A stretch of 64,000 nucleotides of DNA from positions 124,001 through 188,000 of the forward strand of contig NZ_JAAATX020000007.1 in NCBI RefSeq assembly GCF_009908265.2, read 5' to 3'. Origin of the DNA: Paragemmobacter amnigenus. GTDB taxonomy: Bacteria; Pseudomonadota; Alphaproteobacteria; Rhodobacterales; Rhodobacteraceae. The notes beneath the pieces were generated by a model. It was not told the origin of the DNA and did not search any database. It was given only the letters and a program-made list of their open reading frames with translations. The position numbers were made by a program, and so were the translations under genes. This document shows positions 34,720 to 44,339 of this stretch, one piece after another (positions within the stretch are counted from its first letter, which is position 1; each line of letters starts with the position of its first letter).

Positions 34720-37146
34720 ATGAAAACCCATACCCGAGTGCTCGTGATCGGCGGCGGTGTCGTCGGCTGCTCGGTCCTTTACCACCTGACCAAGCTCGGC
34801 TGGTCCGACGTCATGCTGGTCGAACGCTCCGAACTCACCTCGGGCTCGACCTGGCACGCGGCGGGGGGCTTCCACACCCTGAACGGCGATACCAACATGG
34901 CCGCGCTTCAGGGTTACACCATCCGGCTTTACAAGGAGTTGGAGGCGATCACCGGCATGTCCTGCGGCCTGCACCATGTGGGCGGCATCACGCTGGCCGA
35001 CAACGAGGCGCGGTTCGAACAGTTGAAAGCCGAACGGGCCAAGCACCGCTACATGGGGCTGGATACGGAAATCCTCGGGCCAGAGGAAATCCGCAAGCTG
35101 ACCGACGGCATGGTCAACCTCGAAGGCATCATCGGCGCGCTTTATGATCCGCTGGACGGCCACCTCGACCCGTCGGGGACCACCCACGCCTATGCCAAAG
35201 CCGCGCGCATGGGCGGGGCGGAAATCGTGCTGCACAACCGCGTGCTGGAAACCAACCCGCGCCCCGACGGGTCGTGGGAAGTGGTCACGGAAAAGGGCAC
35301 CATCATCGCCGAACATGTCGTCAACGCCGGCGGCCTCTGGGCGCGCGAGATCGGGGCGATGGCGGGCGTCTACCTACCGCTGCTGCCGATGGCGCACCAA
35401 TACCTTGTTACCGACGACATTCCCGAGATCATGGAGATCCTGAAATCGGGCCGCGAATTCCCGCATGTGATGGACCCCGGCGGAGAAAGCTATCTGCGGC
35501 AGGAAGGGCGCGGCCTCTGCATCGGCTTCTATGAAAAGCCCTGCGAGCCGTGGTCGGTCGACACGACCCCGTGGGATTTCGGCCACGAGTTGCTGAACGA
35601 ACAGTTCGACAAGATCGAGGATTCGGTCAACTTTGCCTATCGCCGCTTCCCCGTGCTGGAACGGTCTGGGGTGAAGCGCGTGATCCACGGCCCCTTTACC
35701 TTTGCCCCCGACGGCAACCCGCTGATCGGCCCCGTGCCGGGCCTGCGCAACTACTGGTCGGCCTGTGCCGTCATGGCGGGCTTCAGCCAGGGTGGCGGCA
35801 TGGGTCTGGCGCTGGCGCAATGGATGATCGAGGGCGAGGTCGAACGCGACCCGCGCGGCTTCGACGTATCGCGCTTCGGCAACTGGACAAGCCCGGGCTA
35901 TACGGTCCCGAAGGTGATCGAAAACTACCAGATGCGCTTCTCGGTCAGCTACCCGAACGAGGAACGCCCTGCCGCCCGCCCCTTCCGCACCACGCCGATG
36001 TACGAGGTGTTCGATGGCATGAACGCCGTCTGGGGCCAGCAATACGGGCTGGAAGTGGTCAACTACCACGCCCTGCCCGGCGAGCCGCGCTATGAGGAAC
36101 CGTCCTTCAAGCGGTCGAACGCATGGGAAGCGACGCGTCAGGAAGTGCTGGCCGTGCGCGAAGGCGTCGGCATCAACGAGGTGCAGAACTTCGGCAAGTA
36201 CCGCGTCACCGGCCCCAATGCCCGCGCATGGCTTGACCGCATCATGGCGGGCCTGATCCCGAAACCGGGCCGCCTGTCGCTGACGCCGATGCTCGCCCAT
36301 TCGGGCAAGATAATCGGGGATTTCACGGTTTCCTGCCTGTCGGAAACCGAATTCCAGCTTACCGCCTCATACGGCGCGCAGGGCTGGCATTCGCGCTGGT
36401 TCGAACAGAACCCGATGGACGGGGTGACGGTCGAGAACATCTCGGACACCCGCTCCGGCTTCCAGATTGCCGGCCCGAATGCGCGCGAGCTTCTGTCCCG
36501 CGTCACCCGGGCGGATGTCAGCGCGGAAGCCTTCAGGTTCATGGACGTCCGCCGGATGACCGTGGGCATGGCCAATTGCATCGTCCAGCGCGTCAGCTAT
36601 ACGGGCGATCTGGGCTTCGAGATCTTCACCGACCATATGTCGGTGCGGCACCTTTGGGACGTGCTGACAGCGGCGGGCAAGGATCTGGGCATCCGGCCAT
36701 TCGGGATGCGGGCGATGATGTCCCTGCGTCTGGACAAGTGGTTCGGGTCCTGGGGGCGAGAGTTCAGCCCCGACTATACCCCTGCCGAAACAGGTCTCGA
36801 CCGCTTTATCCGCTGGAACAAGGCGGCAGACTGGATTGGCAAGGCCGCCGCCACCGCCGAAAAGGCTGCAGGGCCAAAGCGGCGTCTGGTGTCCTTCGTC
36901 GTCGATGCCAAGGATGCCGATGTGGTGGCGTGGGAACCGATCTGGCTGGACGGCGCGGTGGCGGGCTTCTGCACCAGCGGCGGCTTCAGCCACTGGACCG
37001 GCAAGTCGGTCGCCATGGGCTTCCTGCCCGCCGACAAGGTGAAGGACGGTCTGGGCTGCGAGATCGAGATTCTGGGCGAACGGCGCAAGGCGACCGTCCA
37101 TCTCTCGTCGCTGTGGGATGGTGACGGCGCGCGGATGCGTGGCTGA
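34720..37146 (+). CDS. Dimethylglycine/sarcosine dehydrogenase-like flavoprotein (FAD oxidase plus GcvT domain)
   Basis: An 808-residue two-part enzyme. Residues 1-400 are a DAO-type FAD domain with VLVIGGGVVGCSVLYHL (8-24) and the motif SGSTWHAAGG, whose His46 corresponds to the histidine that holds FAD covalently in dimethylglycine dehydrogenase. Residues about 430-800 are a folate-binding aminomethyltransferase (GcvT-like) domain with FGKYRVTGPNARAWLDRIM, YTGDLGFEIF and a C-terminal SGGFSHWTGKSVAMGF. The expected reaction is oxidative demethylation of a methylated amine with transfer of formaldehyde to tetrahydrofolate. The substrate is unclear; dimethylglycine, sarcosine or a related amine are candidates. 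GAGGGAG precedes the ATG at 34720. It lies alone after the liv genes, 299 bases downstream. Confidence 0.9.
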   Translation: MKTHTRVLVIGGGVVGCSVLYHLTKLGWSDVMLVERSELTSGSTWHAAGGFHTLNGDTNMAALQGYTIRLYKELEAITGMSCGLHHVGGITLADNEARFEQLKAERAKHRYMGLDTEILGPEEIRKLTDGMVNLEGIIGALYDPLDGHLDPSGTTHAYAKAARMGGAEIVLHNRVLETNPRPDGSWEVVTEKGTIIAEHVVNAGGLWAREIGAMAGVYLPLLPMAHQYLVTDDIPEIMEILKSGREFPHVMDPGGESYLRQEGRGLCIGFYEKPCEPWSVDTTPWDFGHELLNEQFDKIEDSVNFAYRRFPVLERSGVKRVIHGPFTFAPDGNPLIGPVPGLRNYWSACAVMAGFSQGGGMGLALAQWMIEGEVERDPRGFDVSRFGNWTSPGYTVPKVIENYQMRFSVSYPNEERPAARPFRTTPMYEVFDGMNAVWGQQYGLEVVNYHALPGEPRYEEPSFKRSNAWEATRQEVLAVREGVGINEVQNFGKYRVTGPNARAWLDRIMAGLIPKPGRLSLTPMLAHSGKIIGDFTVSCLSETEFQLTASYGAQGWHSRWFEQNPMDGVTVENISDTRSGFQIAGPNARELLSRVTRADVSAEAFRFMDVRRMTVGMANCIVQRVSYTGDLGFEIFTDHMSVRHLWDVLTAAGKDLGIRPFGMRAMMSLRLDKWFGSWGREFSPDYTPAETGLDRFIRWNKAADWIGKAAATAEKAAGPKRRLVSFVVDAKDADVVAWEPIWLDGAVAGFCTSGGFSHWTGKSVAMGFLPADKVKDGLGCEIEILGERRKATVHLSSLWDGDGARMRG

Positions 37147-37158
37147 TCATGGATGGCT

Positions 37159-37188
37159 CCGCCGGAGGGCCGACAGGCCGTTCGGCGG
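37159..37188. terminator. Interrupted hairpin between convergent genes
   Basis: CCGCCG pairs with CGGCGG, then after a 3-base internal loop GGCC pairs with GGCC around a 4-base loop. It sits between the flavoprotein stop and the stop of the BciB-like gene. No T-run is visible, so the role as terminator is uncertain. Confidence 0.4.
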
Positions 37189-37189
37189 A

Positions 37190-38431
37190 TCATTCTTCGG
37201 GGCGTTCGCCCTGTTTCGGGATCAGGCCATAGGGCGCCACCAGACGCCAGACATGGTCCGGAACCATGTTCTTGATCCGCGCCGGAAAGGACCGGCGCAG
37301 ATGCAGGACGGTTTCGATGGCCTTCATCTCGACCCGGGCGCGGGCAAATTCCAGCCCGCGCGGGCCTAGGCGCGGTTGCAGGAAGGCGACGATGGGGCGC
37401 GCCCAGTCGGGCATGGCGCGCAGCGGCAGGCCACCCGCTGCCCGTTCCGTATTGGCGAGGAACCCCCTGACCGGCGCGGCGCGCTTGCCCTTGTCGGTCA
37501 GGGGCGACAGGGTAAGCTGGTCGGCCAGCAGCGCCAGCACCTCTTCCCCGCGGTCATTTCGCGCGATGATCCACTGGTCACCATCGCCCCCCATGTATCC
37601 CACGGTGATATCGGCCAGACGGTTCGTGTAGTCCACGCAGGTCTTGCAGGTCATGGGAAAGAAATCGGCGGGCAGCTTGGACAAGGGCAGTTTCAGGAAG
37701 GGCACAGTGCGGGCGGGACGCCCGTCGTCATAGCGCAGTTCGACACGGTAATCGGCGCGGAACTCCAGATAGCTGATCCGGTCGGGGCGCGGGTCGATCT
37801 GGGCGAGGAAATGGTGGAAATTCTCTGTCGTGGTGTTGTCGGAACAGGGGGTGCCGATGGCATAGATGCGCTCGAACCCCAGTTCCGTCTCGATCGCGCG
37901 CAGCGCATGGATCTGGCAGGGAATGCCCACGACGGCGATACGCCTGTGGCCTGCAGCGGCAGCGGGTTCCAGCAAGGCCAGCGTCGGGCCAAAGCCCATC
38001 CGCATCCCGCGCACGCGGCGCAGTTCGGCCGGATCGGTTACGATGACAGGCAGCGGCTTCCAGCGGTCCTTGGGATCGGGGGCAGTGGCCAGCACCGCCG
38101 TGACCGCCCCCGTTTCCAGCAGGCGCGCGGCGAGCGCGGTGGTGATGCCGGTCCATTGCGCGCCATCCAGCGGGCGCGTCATCCGCGCGCGCAGCATCCG
38201 GCGGGTGACGCCGAAGAAAGCCTCTTCCCCCTGCCCCGGCCGTGCACTGCGGCCGTGGGTCTGGACCTCGCGCGCGGGATAGTCCGGTGCGATGAACTGG
38301 CAGGCCTTTCCGCAGGCCTTGCCGTCCCCCATGCGCGACACGCCGCAATCGGTGCAAAGCCCCGGGCGGGGCGCGCCACCGATGAGCGGGACAACGAAAC
38401 CGCTGGAAGGCGGAAGGGGACCGTCGGGCAT
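37190..38431 (-). CDS. FrhB-family iron-sulfur flavoprotein, BciB/HCAR-like
   Basis: A 413-residue protein of the F420 hydrogenase beta-subunit family. Near the N-terminus CTDC (26-29) and CGKAC (40-44) could hold one iron-sulfur cluster; GIPCQIHALR and GTPCSDN (about 170 and 200) and CKTCVDYTN (about 270) supply more cysteines. The end of the core, LADITVGYMGGDGDQWIIAR (about 281-300), is the pattern I associate with the 8-vinyl reductase BciB and the plant 7-hydroxymethyl-chlorophyll reductase, both flavin and 4Fe-4S enzymes of (bacterio)chlorophyll metabolism. That assignment is inference from motifs. It is supported by a PpsR/CrtJ-like site upstream, but no other photosynthesis gene is in the window. 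Confidence 0.75.
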   Translation of the reverse strand: MPDGPLPPSSGFVVPLIGGAPRPGLCTDCGVSRMGDGKACGKACQFIAPDYPAREVQTHGRSARPGQGEEAFFGVTRRMLRARMTRPLDGAQWTGITTALAARLLETGAVTAVLATAPDPKDRWKPLPVIVTDPAELRRVRGMRMGFGPTLALLEPAAAAGHRRIAVVGIPCQIHALRAIETELGFERIYAIGTPCSDNTTTENFHHFLAQIDPRPDRISYLEFRADYRVELRYDDGRPARTVPFLKLPLSKLPADFFPMTCKTCVDYTNRLADITVGYMGGDGDQWIIARNDRGEEVLALLADQLTLSPLTDKGKRAAPVRGFLANTERAAGGLPLRAMPDWARPIVAFLQPRLGPRGLEFARARVEMKAIETVLHLRRSFPARIKNMVPDHVWRLVAPYGLIPKQGERPEE

Positions 38432-38499
38432 GGCGCAGCTTTCAGGGCCGGAGTGGCCCTCTGCGGAACCTAGCGCGACGGGTGCAGGGCGTCCAGAAA

Positions 38500-38523
38500 A
38501 ACTGTCAATCCAAGTTGACAGTT
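38500..38523. promoter_or_regulatory. PpsR/CrtJ-like palindrome upstream of the BciB-like gene
   Basis: A perfect inverted repeat AACTGTCAA, 6-base spacer, TTGACAGTT. It contains TGT-N12-ACA exactly, the core recognised by PpsR/CrtJ, the aerobic repressor of photosynthesis genes in purple bacteria. It sits 69-92 bases upstream of the BciB-like start and includes TTGACA on the minus strand, a plausible -35 box that a bound repressor would cover. Confidence 0.6.
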
Positions 38524-38530
38524 GTCAGAG

Positions 38531-39019
38531 TCATGCCGTGGCGTGCAGGTCATGCAACAGGTCGGCAAGGCATGTGGCCCGCGTTTCCCGCCCCGAAATC
38601 AGGGCGACACTGCGGCGCGCGGCCTCGATATCCGTCAGGCGCAGGCCGTCCAACTGCCCGCGAAGGCACTGGTCCGTCAGCAGGACCTTCGCCTGCGCCT
38701 GCATCAGCAGGCGGTGATGCACCGTGCGTTGCGCCTGCTGCCATGCCGCACCGTCGGTATGCCTGCTGAAGCCCCAGAGGCGGATGGGAAAGGGATCGGT
38801 GGCACAGCCCCGCGTCCGGCTCCACACACTCAACCCGCCACAGGGATCCTGGGCATCGTCCTCGTCATCGACCGTTTGAAGGATGACATCCGAAAGCGTC
38901 CCGACAGATGCCACGCTCTGCACCGTCGCCCCGCGGCGTCGGGGCGCGGACCAGTCGAGCGTGACGATGGGCGCGAGCAGGGCCGAACAGAGCGTGAGGC
39001 GCGAAAGGGTTTGCGACAT
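38531..39019 (-). CDS. Unknown exported protein
   Basis: A 162-residue protein I do not recognise. Residues 1-20 form a likely signal peptide (SRLTLCSALLAPIVTLDWSA). The mature part has an acidic patch (VDDEDDAQD) then DPCGGLSVWSRTRGCATDPFPIRLWGF with two cysteines that could form a disulfide, and an arginine-rich helical C-terminus ending in TCLADLLHDLHA. It has no catalytic motif I can name. I chose the ATG at 39019, with AAGGAG 8 bases upstream. It is on the same strand as the BciB-like gene but the space between carries a promoter-like palindrome, so they need not be co-transcribed. Confidence 0.6.
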   Translation of the reverse strand: MSQTLSRLTLCSALLAPIVTLDWSAPRRRGATVQSVASVGTLSDVILQTVDDEDDAQDPCGGLSVWSRTRGCATDPFPIRLWGFSRHTDGAAWQQAQRTVHHRLLMQAQAKVLLTDQCLRGQLDGLRLTDIEAARRSVALISGRETRATCLADLLHDLHATA

Positions 39020-39144
39020 CTTCGGCACTCCTTGCCCTTGCCCCGATCGGGCACGCCGCGCAAGTAGAACACTCAACCATAAGTTTAAATCTGTCCTGCC
39101 GACGGTCACATGAACCAAAGTATGGCCCCCGTTCAAACCTGGAC

Positions 39145-39179
39145 AAAAACAAAGGGCGGCGCCGGTATGCGCCGCCCTT
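39145..39179 (-). terminator. Intrinsic terminator region next to nrdJ
   Basis: An 11-base-pair stem (AAGGGCGGCGC / GCGCCGCCCTT, 6-base loop) followed on the minus strand by TTTGTTTTTG. It lies 24 bases after the nrdJ stop and is a textbook terminator for that gene. Confidence 0.88.
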
Positions 39180-39202
39180 CGATACTGCCTTATGTGCTCT
39201 GC

Positions 39203-42200
39203 TCAGCTGCAGCCCGAGGTGCCGCCGCAGGTGTTGCACTTCATGCAGGTGCCGTTGCGGACCAACGTATAGTTGCCGCATTCGCCACAGGGGTCGCCCT
39301 CGTAGCCCTGCATCTTGGCCTTGGTGCGGGCGTCCATGCTGACGGTGCCGGTGGCCAGCGCCGTGGTCGACTCGGCCACCACCGCCGAAAAGGCCGTGGC
39401 ATCGGCATTGGTCTGGAAGGCCGTCGCCGCGCCGCCCTGGAACACCACCAGTTCCTGCGGCAGACGCTTGCGCAGATAGCCGGTCGAGGAGATCGACTTC
39501 AGCATCTCGATCGATTTCGAGGCGGCCGTATCGCTGACTTCCCCGAAGTTGCGCTTGCCCTCGTCATCGCCGCGGCCCAGATCGTCAAAGGCCGCACCCT
39601 GCGGTTTGACATGGGCAAGGTCCGTGCGGTCCAGATAGCTGATCGCCAGTTCGCGGAAGATATAGTCGAGGATCGAGGTCGCGTTCTTGATCGAGTCGTT
39701 GCCCTGCACCATGCCCGCCGGTTCGAAGCGGGTGAAGGTGAAGGCCTCCACGAATTCCTCCAGCGGGACGCCATATTGCAGGCCCACGGACACGGCGATG
39801 GCGAAGTTGTTCATCATCGCGCGGAAGCCTGCACCTTCCTTGTGCATGTCGATGAAGATCTCGCCCAGACGCCCGTCGCCATATTCGCCGGTCCGCAGAT
39901 AGACCTTGTGACCGCCGACGATGGCCTTCTGGGTATAGCCCTTGCGACGCTCGGGCAGCTTTTCGCGGTGGGTGCGGATGATCTCCTTCACCACGATCTT
40001 CTCGACGATCTTTTCGGCCAGAACGGCGGCCTTTTCCTGTGCCGAACCGGTGGCGAGGATTTCCTCGGCCTCTTCGTCATCCTCGACCAGCGCCGCCGCC
40101 AAGGGCTGCGACAGCTTCGACCCGTCGCGATAGAGCGCGTTGGCCTTGATGCCCAGCGAATGCGACAGTTCATAGGCCGCCAGCGTTTCCGCAATGGTGG
40201 CCGAGTTCGGCATGTTGATCGTCTTGGAGATCGCGCCCGAGATGAAGGACTGCGCGGCAGCCATCATGTGGATGTGGCTTTCCACCGACAGATAGCGCGT
40301 GCCCTTCTTGCCGCAGGGGTTGGCGCAGTCGAAGACCGGATAGTGTTCCGGCTTCAGGAAGGGCGCGCCTTCCAGCGTCATGGTCCCGCAGACATGGTCG
40401 TTGGCGGCGTCGATCTGGGCTTTGGTAAAGCCGAGGTGACGCAGCAGGTCGAAGGTCGGGTCCGCCAGTTTCTCGGCCGGAATGCCCAGCGTGCCCTTGC
40501 AGAACTCTTCCCCCAGCGTCCACTGGTTGAACACAAAGCGGATGTCGAAGGCCGACGGCAGCGCCGCATCAATCTTTTCCAGCTCGCGCGGGCCAAAGCC
40601 GTGGCCGATCAGCGCGGTCGGGTTGATGCCGGGGCAGTTGCCGATGGACCCGTGGCCCACGGCATAGGCCACGATCTCGGCGATCTGGGACGAGGAATAG
40701 CCCAGCGTTTCCAGCGCGGCAGGAACCGACTGGTTGATGATCTTGAAGTAGCCGCCACCGGCCAGCTTCTTGAACTTCACCAGCGCGAAGTCCGGCTCGA
40801 TCCCCGTCGTGTCGCAGTCCATGACCAGACCGATGGTCCCCGTGGGGGCGATCACGGTCGTCTGGGCGTTGCGGTAGCCATGCGCCTCACCCAGGCTCAG
40901 CGCCTCGTCCCAGGCGGATTTCGCAAGGGAAACAAGCGTTTGATCGGGGCAGTTCACCTGATCCAGCGCGACGGGGTTGACGTTGACCTGCTCGTAACCC
41001 GCAGTCTCGCCATAGGCGGCGCGGCGGTGGTTGCGGATCACGCGCAGCATGTGCTTGGCATTGCGCTGGTAGCCCGGGAAGGCACCCAGTTCGGAGGCCA
41101 TTTCCGCCGAGGTGGCATAGGTGATGCCCGTCATGAGCGCGGTCAGCGCCCCGCAGAGCGCGCGGCCCTCCTTGCTGTCATAGCCGAGGCCCATGTTCAT
41201 CAGCAGGCCGCCGATATTGGCATAGCCAAGGCCCAGCGTGCGGAAGTCATAGGAGAGCTGCGCGATTTCCTTCGACGGGAACTGCGCCATCATCACCGAA
41301 ACTTCCAGCGTCACCGTCCACAGACGGGTGGCGTGGATATAGGCATCCGCGTCGAACTTGCCGTCCTTGTAGAAGGTCAGCAGGTTCATCGACGCAAGGT
41401 TGCAGGCCGTGTCGTCAAGGAACATGTATTCCGAGCAGGGGTTCGATCCGCGGATCGGCCCGTCCTCGGGGCAGGTGTGCCAGGCGTTGACGGTGTCGTG
41501 GAACTGGATGCCCGGGTCTGCGCAGGCCCATGCAGCATGGCCCACCTGATCCCACAGCTCGCGCGCCTTGATGGTCTTGGCGGTCTTGCCGTCCGTGCGG
41601 CGGATCAGCGCCCAGTCCTCGTCGTTCTTCACGGCGTTCAAGAAGGCATCCGTCACGCGGACCGAGTTGTTCGAGTTCTGGCCCGAAACGGTGATGTAGG
41701 CCTCGGAATCCCAGTCCACATCATAGGTGGGGAATTCGATCGAGGTGAAGCCCTGCTTTGCATATTGCAGGATGCGGTTGGTGTAGGTGTCGGGGATCAT
41801 GGCCTTCTTGGCCGATTTGATCGCCGCCTTCAGCGCCGCGTTCTTGGCCGGATCGACCGAATCCTCGGCCGAACCGTCCCACTGGCGGATCGCCGCGAAG
41901 ATCTCGTTCAGCTTCAGCTCATGCGCCTTGGACCCGGCGACGAGAGAGGCGACCTTCTGCTCCTCGATCACCTTCCAGTTGATGAACTGTTCGATATCGG
42001 GGTGATCCATGTCGCAGATCACCATCTTGGCCGCGCGGCGCGTGGTGCCGCCCGACTTGATCGCACCCGCCGCGCGGTCGCCGATCTTGAGGAAGCCCAT
42101 CAGGCCCGAGGATTTGCCGCCGCCCGACAGTTTCTCTCCCTCGCCGCGCAGCGACGAGAAGTTCGTACCTGTGCCCGAGCCGTATTTGAACAGACGTGCC

Positions 42201-42862
42201 TCACGGACCCAGAGGTCCATGATCCCGCCTTCGTTCACCAGATCGTCGCTGACAGACTGGATGAAGCAGGCATGGGGCTGCGGATGCTCATAGGCGGAGT
42301 CCGACTTCGTCAGCTTGCCCGTCTGGTAATCGACGTAGAAATGCCCCTGCGACGGGCCGTCGATGCCATAGGCCCAGTGCAGGCCGGTGTTGAACCACTG
42401 GGGCGAGTTCGGCGCGGCCATCTGGCGGGCCAGCATGTAGCGCATCTCGTCGAAATAGGCACGAGCGTCGGATTCGGTGGTGAAATAGCCGCCCTTCCAG
42501 CCCCAATAGGCCCAGGCCCCGGCCAGACGGTCGAAGACCTGCTTGGCCGAGGTTTCGCCGGTGAACCGTTCGCCCTCGGGCAGGTCGGCCAGCGCCGCCT
42601 CGTCGGGGACCGAGCGCCACAGGAATTCGGGCACGCCCTTTTCCTTCACGCGCTTCAGACGCGCGGGAACGCCTGCCTTGCGAAAGTATTTCTGGGCCAG
42701 AACGTCCGAGGCGACCTGGCTCCAGCCTTCGGGAACCTCGACCGCCTCGTTGCGGAAGACGACCTTGCCGTCGGGGTTGCGGATTTCGGAGGTGGTGGTC
42801 GAAAAGGCCATCGCGCCATAGGCGCCGGTTGCCTCAGAGGTAAACTTGCGTTCGATCTTCAT
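39203..42862 (-). CDS. nrdJ: Vitamin B12-dependent (class II) ribonucleotide reductase
   Basis: A 1219-residue adenosylcobalamin-dependent enzyme reducing ribonucleotides with or without oxygen. [19 protein letters not shown] (about 130-150), [16 protein letters not shown] with the substrate-site cysteine (about 195-210), [22 protein letters not shown] (about 470-490, NPCSE finger loop) and [21 protein letters not shown] (about 665-685) are all present. The C-terminus ends with [23 protein letters not shown], a redox/zinc cysteine cluster. Length is normal for the alphaproteobacterial form. The 439-base upstream region has candidate NrdR and FNR sites. No class I nrdAB genes are in the window. 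Confidence 0.97.
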   Translation of the reverse strand: MKIERKFTSEATGAYGAMAFSTTTSEIRNPDGKVVFRNEAVEVPEGWSQVASDVLAQKYFRKAGVPARLKRVKEKGVPEFLWRSVPDEAALADLPEGERFTGETSAKQVFDRLAGAWAYWGWKGGYFTTESDARAYFDEMRYMLARQMAAPNSPQWFNTGLHWAYGIDGPSQGHFYVDYQTGKLTKSDSAYEHPQPHACFIQSVSDDLVNEGGIMDLWVREARLFKYGSGTGTNFSSLRGEGEKLSGGGKSSGLMGFLKIGDRAAGAIKSGGTTRRAAKMVICDMDHPDIEQFINWKVIEEQKVASLVAGSKAHELKLNEIFAAIRQWDGSAEDSVDPAKNAALKAAIKSAKKAMIPDTYTNRILQYAKQGFTSIEFPTYDVDWDSEAYITVSGQNSNNSVRVTDAFLNAVKNDEDWALIRRTDGKTAKTIKARELWDQVGHAAWACADPGIQFHDTVNAWHTCPEDGPIRGSNPCSEYMFLDDTACNLASMNLLTFYKDGKFDADAYIHATRLWTVTLEVSVMMAQFPSKEIAQLSYDFRTLGLGYANIGGLLMNMGLGYDSKEGRALCGALTALMTGITYATSAEMASELGAFPGYQRNAKHMLRVIRNHRRAAYGETAGYEQVNVNPVALDQVNCPDQTLVSLAKSAWDEALSLGEAHGYRNAQTTVIAPTGTIGLVMDCDTTGIEPDFALVKFKKLAGGGYFKIINQSVPAALETLGYSSSQIAEIVAYAVGHGSIGNCPGINPTALIGHGFGPRELEKIDAALPSAFDIRFVFNQWTLGEEFCKGTLGIPAEKLADPTFDLLRHLGFTKAQIDAANDHVCGTMTLEGAPFLKPEHYPVFDCANPCGKKGTRYLSVESHIHMMAAAQSFISGAISKTINMPNSATIAETLAAYELSHSLGIKANALYRDGSKLSQPLAAALVEDDEEAEEILATGSAQEKAAVLAEKIVEKIVVKEIIRTHREKLPERRKGYTQKAIVGGHKVYLRTGEYGDGRLGEIFIDMHKEGAGFRAMMNNFAIAVSVGLQYGVPLEEFVEAFTFTRFEPAGMVQGNDSIKNATSILDYIFRELAISYLDRTDLAHVKPQGAAFDDLGRGDDEGKRNFGEVSDTAASKSIEMLKSISSTGYLRKRLPQELVVFQGGAATAFQTNADATAFSAVVAESTTALATGTVSMDARTKAKMQGYEGDPCGECGNYTLVRNGTCMKCNTCGGTSGCS

Positions 42863-43022
42863 CGCTGCCCCGTCTCCAAATTCTTGCGGGGCCTGCGCCC
42901 CGTCCGGTTAAATCCCATCGCGGCAGGCAAAGCTTTTCCGTCCCTGCCCCAAGGGGGCAGGACCGCGGCATCCTGACCGATGCCGAACCCATGGTTGACT
43001 GAATGCCTTGCCTGTCAGACTG

Positions 43023-43038
43023 CCACTACATCTTGTGG
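43023..43038. promoter_or_regulatory. NrdR box candidate
   Basis: CCACTACATCTTGTGG fits the NrdR consensus core CACWANATNTWGTG at every specified position. NrdR represses ribonucleotide reductase genes, usually from a pair of boxes; I could find only this one at about 161 bases upstream of nrdJ. Confidence 0.6.
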
Positions 43039-43072
43039 CCTCACCGCTCACGTCGTCAAACTGTCGTAAACC

Positions 43073-43086
43073 TTGATCACGTTCAA
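43073..43086. promoter_or_regulatory. FNR-like box candidate
   Basis: TTGAT-CACG-TTCAA matches the FNR/FnrL consensus TTGAT-N4-ATCAA at 9 of 10 positions. Oxygen control would suit an enzyme that works without oxygen, but at about 210 bases from the start it may also be chance. Confidence 0.35.
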
Positions 43087-43301
43087 CGGGAATTTTTGGG
43101 GTTCCATGGTGATTTTCCGCTTGACGGTTTTCGTGCCACAGGGGCCGTGTCGGCACTCCGGCTGTGGACAGACCGGTGGATGATCGCGGGGATGGTGAAG
43201 GGAAATCCGCGAATTCTTGCGCGTTGGGGATGGTTTGGCACCGCAGGCTCAGCATGCGTGTGAATTGCGCCGGCGCGCGCCCTGCCCCGCGAAGCCGATT
43301 C

Positions 43302-44189
43302 TCAGCGCCGGTTGATCAGCACGATCCCCGCGCCGACCAGCGCGGCCGAGGCCACAAGGGAGGGCGTCACCGACTCACCAAGGAACATCCAGCCCAGAAA
43401 GATCGCAAGCACAGGGGTCAGAAAGGAAAAGCTCGCCACTGTCGCGGCCGGATAGACGGAAAGCAGCCAGAGCCAGCCGATGAAGCCCCCCGCCACGACG
43501 ATAGAGGACTGAAAGACCAGACCCACAATATGTAGGGGTTCCAGATCCCGGATCAGCGGACCGAAAAGCGGCGCGGCCAGCAACAGGATCGGGGCCGATA
43601 CCAGCACCATCCAAAACAGCTGCATCTCGGCCCCGATGTCCCGCAGCCGCGAGGCGCGCGCCACCATGGCCGTGGCGGCCCACCCCAACGCACCGCCAAG
43701 CGCCAGCAGATCGCCTGCAAGGCTGCCCCCTTCCAGCCCCGCCGCCCCCGAGCGCGACAGGATCGCCAGCGCCGTGCCCCCGAAGGCAAGCGCCAGCCCG
43801 ATGCCCCGCAGCCGCGTGATCCGCTCGCCCGGCAGGGCGACATGGGCCATCAGGGCAAACCAGACCGGCATCGAATAGAAGATGACCGAGGCACGGCTCA
43901 CCGCCGTCAGATCGAGCGCGAGGAACAGGCACAGGAATTCCGCCGCAAAGACGGTGCCGATCAGAAGGCCGGGCAGGATATGGTCGCGTCGCAGCACGGG
44001 CGGCCGCCCCCGCCAGACAAGCCAGCCGCCCACGAACAGGATCGCCAGAGCCGAACGCGCCCCCGCAAAGAAGACAGGTTGCAGACCCGCATTCACCCAT
44101 TTCACGATGATCTGGTTGAACGCCAGAAGCAGCGTCACCCCGAAGAGCGCCGAAACCCCGAAGGCATCCAGCCTGTCCCTGCGCGCCAT
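43302..44189 (-). CDS. DMT family (EamA) transporter
   Basis: A 295-residue inner-membrane protein with about ten hydrophobic helices in two EamA halves (about 10-140 and 150-290). Landmarks are SALFGVTLLLAFNQIIVKWV (first helix), SVIFYSMPVWFALMAHV (about 102-118), and PAATVASFSFLTPVLAIFLGWMFLGE (about 245-270), a usual EamA signature. Its substrate is unknown; the family exports amino acids and metabolites. It starts at the ATG at 44189 with AGGGG upstream, while the longer frame to 44780 is a shadow. It is divergent from the Fur-type regulator. Confidence 0.9.
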   Translation of the reverse strand: MARRDRLDAFGVSALFGVTLLLAFNQIIVKWVNAGLQPVFFAGARSALAILFVGGWLVWRGRPPVLRRDHILPGLLIGTVFAAEFLCLFLALDLTAVSRASVIFYSMPVWFALMAHVALPGERITRLRGIGLALAFGGTALAILSRSGAAGLEGGSLAGDLLALGGALGWAATAMVARASRLRDIGAEMQLFWMVLVSAPILLLAAPLFGPLIRDLEPLHIVGLVFQSSIVVAGGFIGWLWLLSVYPAATVASFSFLTPVLAIFLGWMFLGESVTPSLVASAALVGAGIVLINRR

Positions 44190-44276
44190 CCGCGTCCCCT
44201 GCCCGCCCGTGCCACCCGTCCGTCCCGCAAGACCCTGCGGCGCATTCCCCGCAGGCGCAAGCCGTGGGAACCATTT

Positions 44277-44289
44277 GAGAATCGTTAGC
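44277..44289. promoter_or_regulatory. Weak iron-box-like site upstream of fur
   Basis: GAGAAT-C-GTTAGC matches the Fur half-site palindrome GATAAT-N-ATTATC at 9 of 12 positions. It lies 51 bases before the Fur-type gene and might be used for self-control. The match is weak. Confidence 0.25.
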
Positions 44290-44339
44290 ACTGGAACCGA
44301 AGGGGGATGATCCCGTAAACCCCAATCAAGGGAACGTGA

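Larger units (their letters stand above)
42863..43301. other. Long intergenic region upstream of nrdJ
   Basis: 439 bases without a convincing gene. It holds candidate NrdR and FNR boxes and an 8-base-pair GC hairpin (CCTGCCCC / GGGGCAGG, 42943-42961) in the likely nrdJ leader. I see no riboswitch signature: the sequence lacks a clear cobalamin B12 box. Short open frames here have no ribosome sites and look like chance. Confidence 0.5.

Noticed and set aside
39110-42976. A 1288-codon open frame on the + strand opposite nrdJ
   Set aside because: It is the antisense shadow of nrdJ. High GC content keeps opposite frames open; the residue mix lacks domain structure and nrdJ is unmistakable.
42863-43301. 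Cobalamin riboswitch upstream of nrdJ
   Set aside because: No B12 box or matching core was seen in either orientation; only transcription-factor-like sites were found.
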